Positions 33,049 through 42,071 of a stretch of 64,000 nucleotides of DNA are shown here, in pieces. Source of the DNA: Candidatus Chloroploca mongolica (GTDB lineage Bacteria > Chloroflexota > Chloroflexia > Chloroflexales > Chloroflexaceae); the NCBI RefSeq assembly GCF_004762035.2, contig NZ_SIJK02000019.1, positions 10,612 to 74,611 on the forward strand. The letters are read 5' to 3'. The notes beneath the pieces are model-generated. The model did not search any database. It worked only from the letters and a program-made list of their open reading frames with translations, and was not told the origin of the DNA. A program made the translations under genes and the position numbers. Every line of letters starts with the position of its first letter. Within the stretch, counting starts at the first letter, position 1.

Positions 33049-35634
33049 TCAAAGCGCTGCCATCCCGGTACGCAAGACCTCGGCAAATTGTTCAGGAGGG
33101 ATTGGTTTGCTGAAAAGATAGCCCTGGAAGAAATCGCAGCCCATGTCGTGCAAAAACTCATACTGCGTCGTGGTTTCGACCCCTTCGGCAACAACCTGCA
33201 TACTCAAATGATGTGCAAGGGTAATGATTGCATTGACAATTCCGCGCTCACTGCTATCGTTTTCAAATCCGATTTTACTCACAAATGAACGATCAATCTT
33301 AAGGACACTGATCGGCAAGCGTTGCAGATAGGCCAGTGACGAAAAGCCCGTGCCAAAATCATCAATCGCCAGACTCAACCCGAGGCTACAGAGGCTACTC
33401 AACTGACGGGTCACCGCTTCAACATTGCCCATCAACATACTCTCGGTCAACTCAATCTCGATCCGCTCCGCCTCGACCTTTGTTTCGGCAAGGATCTGGG
33501 TCAAGGTGGGAATGAAATCCTGCTGCGAGAATTGCAACGCCGACACATTGACCGCAATGCGCACGGCAGGCAGGCCCGCTGCATCCCACACCCGGATCTG
33601 GCGACAAAGCTCACGGAGACACCACTCACCAATTGGCACAATCAAGCCAATCTCTTCGGCAAGGGGAATAAACCGTGTGGGAGGAATCTGGCCCAGATCA
33701 GGATGCTGCCAGCGCAACAACGACTCAGCGCCAATCACATGGCGTTCGCGATCCACCTTGGCCTGATAATGCAAGCTCAACTCACCCCGTTCGATGGCTC
33801 GACGCAAATGCGTTTCAAGCTGTAGGCGAGCGAGCGCAGCGGTGTTGACCGTCGCATCAAAAAACTGAAAACTATTGCGGAGGGTGCTTTTGGCGCGATA
33901 CATCGCTGCTTCGGCACTACGTTGCAGCGCATCAGCATCTTCGCCATCGTGCGGATAGAGGCTAGCCCCAATGCTCGCACTGACAAAGAGTTCCTGCTGA
34001 CTAATCACAAACGGCGTGCGCAGGGCATCGTGAAGACGGCGAGCGACGCGAGTCACCTGCGGTGCGCCGCTGACATCGGGCAAGACGAGCATAAACTCAT
34101 CACCACCACGACGTGCCAGCGTATCGGTTGTCCGCACACAGCCCTCAAAGCGGCGTGCCAACTGGATCAAGAGGGTGTCGCCGACGGTATGGCCGAGCGT
34201 ATCATTGATCTGCTTGAAGCGATCAAGATCGAGCATCATCACCGCCATCAAATTCCCCGAACGGCGGGCAATTTCAAGGGCCAGATGCAAACGATCCTCA
34301 AAGAGCAGGCGATTGGGAAGACCGGTGAGCGGATCATGATACGATTGATACGCAAGCTGACGGGTATGCTCGTGCTGCTCAATCGCAATTGCCAGCAACT
34401 GTCCGACAAGTTCCATAAAGACCAGATCATCGGCATTCGGTGCGATCGCCACACGACGACAACAGATCAACTGAGCCACCACACCGAGCGCCCCGGCCCG
34501 CACTGGCGCGCGCCAGACCATCACCATATGCCGAGCCGACAGCAAAGGGCAGAGTGTCGGCCAAGGGACCTCGGCGCCCGCCATATCAATGGCCTGAATA
34601 GCCAGTGCATTACCATTAGCATCATTGGCAGACAGCGCATACCCCTTGGCCCAGCGATCAAGGATCGCGAGTTCATCGGGGAGGAGCATCTCGCTGGGGA
34701 GCGAGCGAAACACATCGGCGTCAGGCACTAGCAACGCAACATAGATGCTATCAGGATGCCTATTCTGGGTCATCAACAAAATACGTGCGACCACCGCCTC
34801 GAGGCTACGCTGACGGGCAATCAACTCGAGGGTTTGGCGGCTATCGATCTCGAGATCGTCGCGCTGATGCTTTCTGGTTGTCTCATCGTGGGTCACAATC
34901 GCACAGATCTTATGGCCCTCACGACATGCAAGCACATTCATGGCAAACCAGCGCGGTCCCTGATCCATCATCAGCGCATATTCGCTCTGGTAATGGGATC
35001 GCTGACCCGCCAGCACGGCACGTAGCCCCTCCAGAATCGTCGGGGAAGGCGGCTCACTTGCTGCTATCAGGCGTTTGGCCAGACGCAGATAATTGGTTCC
35101 AATCTTGCCATACTCTGGGGGAAAGTTATGGATAGCAAGAAAGCCCTGCCATGCATGATTGGCCGCAATAATCACACCCTCGGTATTGATCATCACGACC
35201 CCGGCGGCCATACTATCAAGCGCCTGATGGAACAGTTGCTGCGACTCGATCAGCAACTGTTCGCTGCGGCGCTCGAAGGTCACATCAATCATACTCACGA
35301 GATAGGCTGGTTCACCATACCAGGCAATTTCAGTCATCTCGAGGTTGATGAACGCAACGCTCTGATCGGGGCGAACGATCGTCAGATCACCGATCTGCGC
35401 ATTCACCAACGGAAAGCCAAACTCGTGCCCAAGCAGATTCATCGCCGAACGCCCAAAGAGCGCTTCAGTTGCCGCATTCACCAGACGGATCACACCTTCT
35501 GTATCAACGACAGCGAGCGCATCAAGGCTCTCAGCAACCAGAACTTGCACCGCATCTTCCGTAGCCAGAGGAGAAGACGTTGATCGAGGCGTACCATCAG
35601 AATGAGTGCGGGAATGTTGCGGATCAAACGTCAT
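33049..35634 (-). CDS. PAS-PAS-GAF-GGDEF-EAL c-di-GMP signalling protein (fourth gene of the Kai cluster)
   Basis: The 861-aa soluble protein has two PAS domains (about residues 25-135 and 140-260), a GAF-like region (about 270-430), a GGDEF domain with intact RGGDEF (about 509-514) and an upstream RxxD site (RTTD), and an EAL domain. The EAL signature reads ESL (AESLLRWQHP), and the other catalytic residues are present: ELTESML, AIDDFGTGFSS, VVAEGVET and FFQGYLFSKP. Both synthesis and breakdown of c-di-GMP are possible. The tandem PAS region is a paralogue of that in the first gene of the cluster. GAGGTGG precedes the ATG, and it follows kaiC by 62 bp. Confidence 0.92.
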   Translation of the reverse strand: MTFDPQHSRTHSDGTPRSTSSPLATEDAVQVLVAESLDALAVVDTEGVIRLVNAATEALFGRSAMNLLGHEFGFPLVNAQIGDLTIVRPDQSVAFINLEMTEIAWYGEPAYLVSMIDVTFERRSEQLLIESQQLFHQALDSMAAGVVMINTEGVIIAANHAWQGFLAIHNFPPEYGKIGTNYLRLAKRLIAASEPPSPTILEGLRAVLAGQRSHYQSEYALMMDQGPRWFAMNVLACREGHKICAIVTHDETTRKHQRDDLEIDSRQTLELIARQRSLEAVVARILLMTQNRHPDSIYVALLVPDADVFRSLPSEMLLPDELAILDRWAKGYALSANDANGNALAIQAIDMAGAEVPWPTLCPLLSARHMVMVWRAPVRAGALGVVAQLICCRRVAIAPNADDLVFMELVGQLLAIAIEQHEHTRQLAYQSYHDPLTGLPNRLLFEDRLHLALEIARRSGNLMAVMMLDLDRFKQINDTLGHTVGDTLLIQLARRFEGCVRTTDTLARRGGDEFMLVLPDVSGAPQVTRVARRLHDALRTPFVISQQELFVSASIGASLYPHDGEDADALQRSAEAAMYRAKSTLRNSFQFFDATVNTAALARLQLETHLRRAIERGELSLHYQAKVDRERHVIGAESLLRWQHPDLGQIPPTRFIPLAEEIGLIVPIGEWCLRELCRQIRVWDAAGLPAVRIAVNVSALQFSQQDFIPTLTQILAETKVEAERIEIELTESMLMGNVEAVTRQLSSLCSLGLSLAIDDFGTGFSSLAYLQRLPISVLKIDRSFVSKIGFENDSSERGIVNAIITLAHHLSMQVVAEGVETTTQYEFLHDMGCDFFQGYLFSKPIPPEQFAEVLRTGMAAL

Positions 35635-35696
35635 ACCACCTCACTGCGCCATTGACGTGCCAATGGCATAGCAGGGCAAGTCATACAAATACCAGG

Positions 35697-37232
35697 TCAA
35701 CCTTCAGGCAGCAACGGATTCTCTTCATCACGGAAGAGCGCACTAAGACGCTCGATTTCGCTTGGGGCAACATGGGTAAACTGACCAGAGAGAATACCAG
35801 AAATATTCCGGAACGGTCGCCCAATATGCATCCCAGTACCATCAATCGAAAACTCACGAATATCTTTATCGTGCGCCGAGCCGCGCATCTTCAGGACCGT
35901 CAAACCACGGCGCATCTCACCAAAGAGCTCGACATAGCGCAGCAGAATGATCGAGTCAGTGATCGTCGAGATATGCGCCTCGGTAATCGACGTCCCACCA
36001 AGCAAGGTCGGGGTCGTCGACGTATAGAGCCCGGCCATCTCTTGATGTTTAATAAACGAGGTCAGGCCAATCACGAACTCACGAAAGCCCTTGATCGTCG
36101 AAACGCGTTCAAGAGCCGAGAGGCTATCAATCGCCACGCGCTGGGGGCGAAAACGCAGGATTTCATCCTGAATCGAAATCAACTGATCCTCAAGGCCGGT
36201 CACCTCAGGGTAGTTACAAACCACCCGCAGGAGGCCATCCTGTTCCATCTGCTCAAAATCAACGCCCCAGCCAATCGCATTACGCGCCAACTGATCGCGG
36301 CTCTCTTCAAAAGCAAAGAGCAACGAACGTTCACCGCGCAGGGCTCCCGAGGCCATAAAGGTCGTTGACATGAGGGTCTTACCGGTTCCGGTCGCCCCAC
36401 TGACCAGAATAATCGAGTCACGGAAGAAGCCGCCCCCACACATCCGATCGAGTTCGGGGGAACCCGAGCTAATCCGCACATTCGACGAGCGCTGTTTCAA
36501 CTCAATCGCCGAGAGCGGGATCACCACGATACCCTGCCCAGGGATCACGGTAAAGGGGAAGCCACCTTTTTGATGTGAAGTACCGCGGAACTTGAGGATC
36601 TCGACGGTACGACGGCGCTTTTCTTCTTCCAACAGATTGCGCAGGATAACCACATCATCAGTCACAAACTCTTCGACCCCATAGCGCCCGATATCACCAA
36701 ACTCATGGGTTCGCTCAGCCGTAATGACCGCCGTGAGGCCCATACTCTTGAGTGAGGTCACAATGCGAAACAACTCATTGCGCACCACACGGGTATCGGC
36801 CAAACGATTAAAGATTGCCCCGAGGCTATCCATCGAAACGCGGGTTGCCCCCACGCGGCGCACCGCGTGCTCGATGCGAGCCAGCAGGGCACTGAGGTCA
36901 TAGGCCCCCATAATCATCAACTCATCATCAGCCTGCGGCGAGGCATCGACAAACGCCCAACGGCCCTGTTCCTCCCACTCGGCAATATTCCAACCAAAGC
37001 CAAGCATATTACGGCGCAGCGCCGCCGGCGACTCTTCGAAGGTCACGAAGACGCCGGCCTCGCCGAGCTGCACGCCAGCAGCCAGAAACTGCGAAGCAAA
37101 GACCGTCTTGGCACTCCCCGCCGTACCCGACACAAGCGTGGTTCGGCCACGCGGCAACCCACCATTTGCGATATGATCAAAGCCAGGGATACCCGTTGGC
37201 AACCGCTCAATCACTGACACATCTGTAGCCAA
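35697..37232 (-). CDS. kaiC: circadian clock ATPase/kinase KaiC
   Basis: The 511-aa protein has two RecA-like halves. The CI Walker A is GTAGSAKT (36-43) and the CII Walker A is GATGTGKT; the catalytic Glu pair is EE at 66-67, and FEESRD occurs in CII. The CII phosphorylation region reads TEAHIST, so the equivalents of cyanobacterial Thr426, Ser431 and Thr432 are Thr417, Ser422 and Thr423. This supports real autokinase/phosphatase cycling rather than a plain RadA-like ATPase. The start is a TTG with GGAGAAG upstream. It follows kaiB by 39 bp. The C-terminal tail, the KaiA-binding site in cyanobacteria, is present but different. Confidence 0.95.
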   Translation of the reverse strand: MATDVSVIERLPTGIPGFDHIANGGLPRGRTTLVSGTAGSAKTVFASQFLAAGVQLGEAGVFVTFEESPAALRRNMLGFGWNIAEWEEQGRWAFVDASPQADDELMIMGAYDLSALLARIEHAVRRVGATRVSMDSLGAIFNRLADTRVVRNELFRIVTSLKSMGLTAVITAERTHEFGDIGRYGVEEFVTDDVVILRNLLEEEKRRRTVEILKFRGTSHQKGGFPFTVIPGQGIVVIPLSAIELKQRSSNVRISSGSPELDRMCGGGFFRDSIILVSGATGTGKTLMSTTFMASGALRGERSLLFAFEESRDQLARNAIGWGVDFEQMEQDGLLRVVCNYPEVTGLEDQLISIQDEILRFRPQRVAIDSLSALERVSTIKGFREFVIGLTSFIKHQEMAGLYTSTTPTLLGGTSITEAHISTITDSIILLRYVELFGEMRRGLTVLKMRGSAHDKDIREFSIDGTGMHIGRPFRNISGILSGQFTHVAPSEIERLSALFRDEENPLLPEG

Positions 37233-37271
37233 GGTGCTTCTCCACTCTGGGCGTGAGCAAGGCCCGCAACC

Positions 37272-37574
37272 CTACAAACCATCATGGGGCAAATTCAAAG
37301 CAGCTAACAATTCTTCAGGAGGCACACCAAGGTCGCCGATAATACGTCGCGGCGGATCAGGAAACTCCTTGATCAAAGTTGGCGTTGCAAGAATTTTCCG
37401 TGCCTCAGCCTGCTGAGGATCGGCCAATACATCAATAATCACCAGATCGCACTCGTATCTAGCCAGTTCACGCTCACAGAGGCGACGCAGGGTTGCAATC
37501 GCACGTTCGGCACGCGGAGAGCGTCCAGCCACATACAGATGAAGAACTATTTTGCTGGGGGCAGGGCCATTCAT
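37272..37574 (-). CDS. kaiB: clock protein KaiB
   Basis: The 100-aa thioredoxin-like protein has the KaiB landmarks LYVAGRSPRAERAI near the N-terminus, IIDVLADPQQAE, and the ATPTLIKEFPDPPRRIIGDL block. KaiB binds phosphorylated KaiC and sequesters KaiA or acts on output kinases. It lies 44 bp after the PAS gene. A short, close GAGGTG precedes the ATG. Confidence 0.94.
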   Translation of the reverse strand: MNGPAPSKIVLHLYVAGRSPRAERAIATLRRLCERELARYECDLVIIDVLADPQQAEARKILATPTLIKEFPDPPRRIIGDLGVPPEELLAALNLPHDGL

Positions 37575-37618
37575 GACACCTCACAGCGCAGCGTAAAAGT
37601 CTGATGCCTGCTCATTGG

Positions 37619-38824
37619 TTACCGTTGCTCCGACACGGGCGACCCCGGCTCATTTAACAAGGTCATCAGGCGCGCCCGATAGTATGACGCCAGATGACCC
37701 ATCAACTCAAGAACAAGGAGACGCCCTTCTTCCAGATATGCCTGCTGCTTCACTTGCGGGGCATTGGCGCTCGCAGCACGAACACTGGCGAGATGCACCT
37801 CGATGACATCACGTGCGGTTGCATCGTGGTTACCTAGATATTCACCAAGCTCACGGGGATCAAGTTCAATCGCATAATCAGGCTGAGCACGATGTCTAAG
37901 CGACTCTTCGAGCAACTGTTTGTAAAATTTCAAAGCCTGCCGAAAGACATCAGGCAACCGTTGCCGCAAGACCCCTCCGGCCAATGGTCGTTTATTCTGC
38001 GGGCGTTCCCGTGACCGAACATCAAGATCGCGCAATTCGCGTTCAAACTCACTCAGACGAGCACGCAACATCCGTGCTTCAGCCGCCGCTTCACTGAGCC
38101 GCCGATGTTCGGTGACATTCGTATGCGAAACGACGAGCCCTGGGCGGGTTCCCCGCAGGGGCACCACCCGTAAGACAAACCAGCGTTCTTCGTGGGGGGC
38201 ATGACAAGGATATTCTAACTCAAAAGACGCGAGGCGTCCTTCGAGCACCGCCCGCATCCCATCGAGCGTGATCACCCCTTCTTCTGAGTCAAGCCCCATG
38301 GCGTGCTGACAGACGGTAAAATAGTTGACGCCGACACCAGTATACCGCAATTCGGGATCGCCGTTGGCACGGGCAAAATCACACCACGACTCGTTCACGG
38401 CGATGATCATGCCATTGGCATCAAGCACCGCCAGGTGAACCGTCAACGAGTTCAAGATCGCCCAGTTAAAGGCTTCGGCATCACGTAATGCCTGTTGAGC
38501 GCGACGGTGTTCAGTGATATCACGCAACGAAATCAACTGCGCCGGCGTGCCATCCCACTCGGTATCAACCACCCGCATTTCGGCAACCTGACTGGCCCCG
38601 TCAGGATGCAAGAGGTCAATTTCGGCCCGTTCACCGCGCAAAACCGGAAAACCAAAGATCTGTCCGACCAGATCATCGACCCGCCGCCCGAGGATTCCGG
38701 CGGCCGCCGGATTCAAAAAACGCACCCGTCCATCACTGTCTACGACAATGATGCCATCGGCATTGGCCGCAACAATTTCACGCAGCTGAAAGTCGTCGGT
38801 TGGATAGCGCAGACTATCATCCAT
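37619..38824 (-). CDS. PAS-PAS protein with a KaiA/RsbU-like C-terminal four-helix domain (first gene of the Kai cluster)
   Basis: From the ATG at 38824 the product is 401 aa: PAS1 (about 11-105), PAS2 (about 115-240), a helical linker (about 240-275) and a C-terminal helical domain (about 288-389). In that last domain VIEVHL (His344), then RLLVLELMGHL (Arg368, His377) and YYR (Arg383) match the spacing of IIEIHM, RLTLID-x3-HL and YR in cyanobacterial KaiA as I remember it. RsbU N-terminal domains share the same fold and are the alternative. There is no kinase or output domain. An ATG at 38884 would be leaderless. A hairpin at 38852-38877 lies between the two possible starts. Confidence 0.8.
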   Translation of the reverse strand: MDDSLRYPTDDFQLREIVAANADGIIVVDSDGRVRFLNPAAAGILGRRVDDLVGQIFGFPVLRGERAEIDLLHPDGASQVAEMRVVDTEWDGTPAQLISLRDITEHRRAQQALRDAEAFNWAILNSLTVHLAVLDANGMIIAVNESWCDFARANGDPELRYTGVGVNYFTVCQHAMGLDSEEGVITLDGMRAVLEGRLASFELEYPCHAPHEERWFVLRVVPLRGTRPGLVVSHTNVTEHRRLSEAAAEARMLRARLSEFERELRDLDVRSRERPQNKRPLAGGVLRQRLPDVFRQALKFYKQLLEESLRHRAQPDYAIELDPRELGEYLGNHDATARDVIEVHLASVRAASANAPQVKQQAYLEEGRLLVLELMGHLASYYRARLMTLLNEPGSPVSEQR

Positions 38825-38851
38825 GGAAGACCGACTTACCTCAATCCTTTG

Positions 38852-38877
38852 CCGAGGCGGCGCATGTGCCGCCTCGG
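38852..38877 (-). other. leader hairpin of the Kai cluster
   Basis: CCGAGGCGGC and GCCGCCTCGG are perfect 10-bp arms with a 6-nt loop. It sits in the leader if translation starts at 38824. It could end read-through from the pot genes or control translation. Confidence 0.5.
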
Positions 38878-38890
38878 ACTCCATTGTTAT

Positions 38891-38919
38891 ATGATCACAG
38901 GTTACAGGCTTGCTGTCAA
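38891..38919 (-). promoter_or_regulatory. candidate promoter of the Kai cluster
   Basis: On the minus strand TTGACA (38914-38919) is followed after 17 bp by GATCAT (38891-38896), preceded by TGT. The transcript would begin near 38884, separating the Kai genes from the pot operon. Confidence 0.45.
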
Positions 38920-38934
38920 GCCCTGCGCCTACGA

Positions 38935-40086
38935 TTATTGCCCTTTGACCCGCGTCCACAATTCAGTAAAGACAACCGTGTCTTCATTACGCTCGATCCA
39001 TTCGAGCCGTTCCAGCATTGCATCATCGGGGGCAAAGCCAGCGGCATAGAGATCCCGGACTTCCTGGGAAAGCAGGGGGATCGCCGCTTCATTCGGGGTG
39101 AGGTAGCCAACATAATCGGCATTGGCTGCTGCTACATCAGGTCGCAAGAGGAAGTTGATAAAGACATGCGCGGTATAGGCGTTGGGCGACTCACGCAAAA
39201 TAACCAGATTATCCATCCAGATCGCCCCACCCTCATCAGGAATGACAAATTCTATGTTCGCATTGCCAGAAAATTCGTCACCAAGACCAGTCCGCGCCTG
39301 CATGGCCGCGCCGCTCCAGGCATGCGCCAGGATGAACTCTTCGGATGAAAGCCGTCGGTTGACATCCGAGCTATTGTACGAGGCAAGGAACGGCTTCTGG
39401 GCAATCAGGATCGCCTCAACTTGCTGCAAAATGGCTGGATCAGTCGCATTGATCGATGCGCCCAGGTATTTGAGCACGGCCCCTGGGGTTTCACGTTCGT
39501 CATCGAGCATGCTAAAGCGCCCCCGGAAAGCAGGCAGTTGGGCGGAATCAAAGAGCACCGACCAACTTGTAATGCCCTCGGGGAAAAAGGTACGATTGTA
39601 GGCAATGCCAGTCAACCCATACAAATAGGGAAGCGAAATAGCATTGTCAGGGTCAAAATATTTATTGAGTAACCCAGGATCAAGATACTGCATATTCGGC
39701 ACAAGCGCTTGATCAAGTGGTGCCACCAGATCATCAAGCGCCATAATCTGCACTGCATAGTCGGATGGGGCAACAACATCATAGCCCGAATTGCCCGCCC
39801 GGATCTTGGCAATCATATCTTCGTTTGAGTCAAAGATATCAACAATCACCCGTACCCCATACTCCTCTTCGAACTGGGTCAAGATCTCAGGATTGATATA
39901 GTCACTCCAGTTGTAGAAATAGAGTTCACGGGACAACCGGGCACGGTCAACACCATCATCAGGTATGGCAGCCTCGCCGCCCGAAGCATCTGTCGTCGGT
40001 TCACTCCCCGTCGGAGTTCCCGCACCACACGCCACCAACCAGGGCAACACCAACACCAGCACCAACCAGAAGAATCTTTGTCGCAT
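38935..40086 (-). CDS. potD: spermidine/putrescine-binding lipoprotein
   Basis: The 383-aa protein has a lipoprotein signal (membrane stretch then LVAC, Cys at about 20), a Ser/Thr/Gly-rich linker, and a periplasmic-type binding domain. Typical PotD phrases are LYFYNWSDYINPEIL, YDVVAPSDYAVQIM, LPYLYGLTGIAYN and IWMDNLVILRESPN. It captures polyamines for the transporter encoded upstream. It is last in the operon, separated from potC by 177 bp that include a large hairpin. Confidence 0.93.
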   Translation of the reverse strand: MRQRFFWLVLVLVLPWLVACGAGTPTGSEPTTDASGGEAAIPDDGVDRARLSRELYFYNWSDYINPEILTQFEEEYGVRVIVDIFDSNEDMIAKIRAGNSGYDVVAPSDYAVQIMALDDLVAPLDQALVPNMQYLDPGLLNKYFDPDNAISLPYLYGLTGIAYNRTFFPEGITSWSVLFDSAQLPAFRGRFSMLDDERETPGAVLKYLGASINATDPAILQQVEAILIAQKPFLASYNSSDVNRRLSSEEFILAHAWSGAAMQARTGLGDEFSGNANIEFVIPDEGGAIWMDNLVILRESPNAYTAHVFINFLLRPDVAAANADYVGYLTPNEAAIPLLSQEVRDLYAAGFAPDDAMLERLEWIERNEDTVVFTELWTRVKGQ

Positions 40087-40190
40087 TGTTGGGCTTCTCC
40101 TTACACGTCTTCTACCTATGGCACAGCTATCCGTCGCACGCTTGGCGCCTTTGACAAGATTTCAGAAAGAGCCTTTGAGCGTGACATCCG

Positions 40191-40242
40191 GTAGTGCCGA
40201 CTTCAGTCGGCTTCCGGCGCAGCCGACTGAAGTCGGCACTAC
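40191..40242. repeat. perfect 22-bp hairpin with self-palindromic arms
   Basis: Arms 40191-40212 and 40221-40242 are exact reverse complements around 8 nt. Each arm itself contains a palindrome (GCCGACT-TC-AGTCGGC), so it can fold as one long hairpin or as two small ones. It lies between potC and potD and may lower or tune the relation between the two. Sequences of this type recur in other genomes, in my memory, as small dispersed repeats. Confidence 0.75.
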
Positions 40243-40263
40243 GAACGTTCGTTCACACACTCC

Positions 40264-41139
40264 TTACCGCCGGCGCTGGACCAACTGTGATAAGACAACC
40301 AGCGTAATCGAAAAGGCCAGCATCAGCGTCGAAATCGCATTGATCTCGGGCGTGACGGCACGGCGAACTTTATTATAGACCTCAACGGGCAAGAGGGAGG
40401 TGCCAGGCCCCGAGAGGAAGAGGCTGATGATGAAATTGTCAAGCGAGAGGGTAAACGCAAGCAACGCCCCACCCAGAATGCCCGGCAGGATCATCGGGAA
40501 GGTGATCCGCCAGAAGGTTTGCCAGCTGTTCGCCCCGAGATCGCGGGCGGCTTCCTCCAGACGACGATCGAAATGTTTCAGACTCGCCCGCACCACAATC
40601 GTGACAAAACTGATACTAAACGCAATATGGCCGATGATCACGGTCACGAGACTCCGCCGCACCACTTCCCCCGTCACGACACGAATGAACTCGAGGGCGA
40701 GGGACGAAAAGGCGAGCAACGAGACGGCCATCGCGATTTCGGGGATCACCACGGGCAAGTAGATCACCGCATCAACGCCGGTACGCCCGCGAAAACGGTG
40801 GCGTTCCATCGCGAGGGCGAGCAGGGTGCCAAGGATCGTCGAGACAACGGTCGAGACAAAAGCGACATAGAGGGTGTTGCCTGCGGCCCCCATCAGGCGA
40901 TCATTGGCAAACATGCGCACATACCACTCGAGCGTAAAGCCCGTCCAGCGCACACCAAACTCGTCACGGGTAAACGAAAAGACGACGAGCACCAGGATCG
41001 GCCCATAGAGAAAGAGATACATCAGGAACGCATGCAAGGTCAAAGTCAGGCGACCCCAGGTCAAGGCACCCCTGTTCAAACGCGGCCACCAGGAACCTGC
41101 CCGCTGCGCACGCTGGTTCTGCGGTTGCGCCTCGATCAT
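40264..41139 (-). CDS. potC: spermidine/putrescine ABC transporter permease PotC
   Basis: The 291-aa protein has about six membrane helices and the binding-protein-dependent permease EAA loop (EEAARDLGANSWQTFWRITFP). FLYGPILVLVVFSF and LSLDNFIISLFLSGPG are typical of PotC. Its ATG overlaps the potB stop by four bases. Confidence 0.95.
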   Translation of the reverse strand: MIEAQPQNQRAQRAGSWWPRLNRGALTWGRLTLTLHAFLMYLFLYGPILVLVVFSFTRDEFGVRWTGFTLEWYVRMFANDRLMGAAGNTLYVAFVSTVVSTILGTLLALAMERHRFRGRTGVDAVIYLPVVIPEIAMAVSLLAFSSLALEFIRVVTGEVVRRSLVTVIIGHIAFSISFVTIVVRASLKHFDRRLEEAARDLGANSWQTFWRITFPMILPGILGGALLAFTLSLDNFIISLFLSGPGTSLLPVEVYNKVRRAVTPEINAISTLMLAFSITLVVLSQLVQRRR

Positions 41140-42011
41140 CGATCTTCCTCCGTTGTCGAGCGAAAATAGAGCAAAATGAAGCCCAGCAGCACAACCATCA
41201 TCACCGTTGACATAGCCGAACCCAGCGGCCAGTTGGGCGGATTCGAGCGCAAGAAGAGGCGTTGGATCAGATTGCCGATATAATCAACCTTGGCCCCGCC
41301 AAGCAATTCACTCACCACAAATTGACCAACCGTGGGAATAAAGACCAGCACAGCCCCTGCGGCCACCCCCGGCATCGTCATGGGCAGCATGATATGCCAG
41401 AAGGCGCGCCACTTGCTCGCCCCGAGATCCGCCCCGGCCTCCATCAGGGTAAAATCAAAGCGATCCAGGGCCGCATAGATCGGCAGCACCATAAAAGGCA
41501 ACTCACCATAGACCAAGCCAAGCAACGTCGCCCCTTCGGTGTTGAGCAAAAAGAGGGTCGGCAGGCCCAGGGTCCCGAGAGTCGTATTGATCAAGCCATT
41601 ATTCGCCAGGATAATCTGCCAGGCATAAATCCGGACGAGAAAATTGGTCCAGAAGGGAATCAATACTAGGATCAAGAGCACCAGGCGCGCCCGAGGCGGT
41701 TGCTTGACAATAAAGAGGGCCAGAGGATAGCCAAGCAAGAGGGCAAAAAGTGTGGTCAGCACACTGATCCAGAGCGAACGCACATACGCATTGACATAGC
41801 TTGCCTGGGTAAAGAGATCAACATAGTTTTGCAGAGTTGGCTGCCAGACAAGGTTGCCGCGGGGCCCATTGGTAAGAAAGCTATAGACCAGAATCACCAA
41901 CAGGGGCAAGAGAAAAAAGACGAGCAGCCAGAACATCCCCGGCGCAAGCAGGGCCATCAGACGGCGCTGCTCACGGCGCTGCTGCTCACGTTCAAATGAC
42001 GATAATGCCAT
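41136..42011 (-). CDS. potB: spermidine/putrescine ABC transporter permease PotB
   Basis: The 291-aa membrane protein has a first helix starting near residue 24, a large loop and the EAA motif (MEAGADLGASKWRAFWHIMLP). PTVGQFVVSELLGGAK marks the PotB/PotH side. It lies 60 bp downstream of potA. Confidence 0.95.
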   Translation of the reverse strand: MALSSFEREQQRREQRRLMALLAPGMFWLLVFFLLPLLVILVYSFLTNGPRGNLVWQPTLQNYVDLFTQASYVNAYVRSLWISVLTTLFALLLGYPLALFIVKQPPRARLVLLILVLIPFWTNFLVRIYAWQIILANNGLINTTLGTLGLPTLFLLNTEGATLLGLVYGELPFMVLPIYAALDRFDFTLMEAGADLGASKWRAFWHIMLPMTMPGVAAGAVLVFIPTVGQFVVSELLGGAKVDYIGNLIQRLFLRSNPPNWPLGSAMSTVMMVVLLGFILLYFRSTTEEDR

Positions 42012-42071
42012 GTGCTTCCTCCGAGTCGCTGTCGGGACATCCAGGGCACGGTCGCGCTCAAACGCTCCCCG

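Noticed and set aside
35697-37232. RadA- or RecA-like repair ATPase instead of KaiC
   Set aside because: Two RecA halves, the TEAHIST phosphorylation segment and adjacent kaiB all fit KaiC; RadA has a zinc finger and a Lon-like tail.
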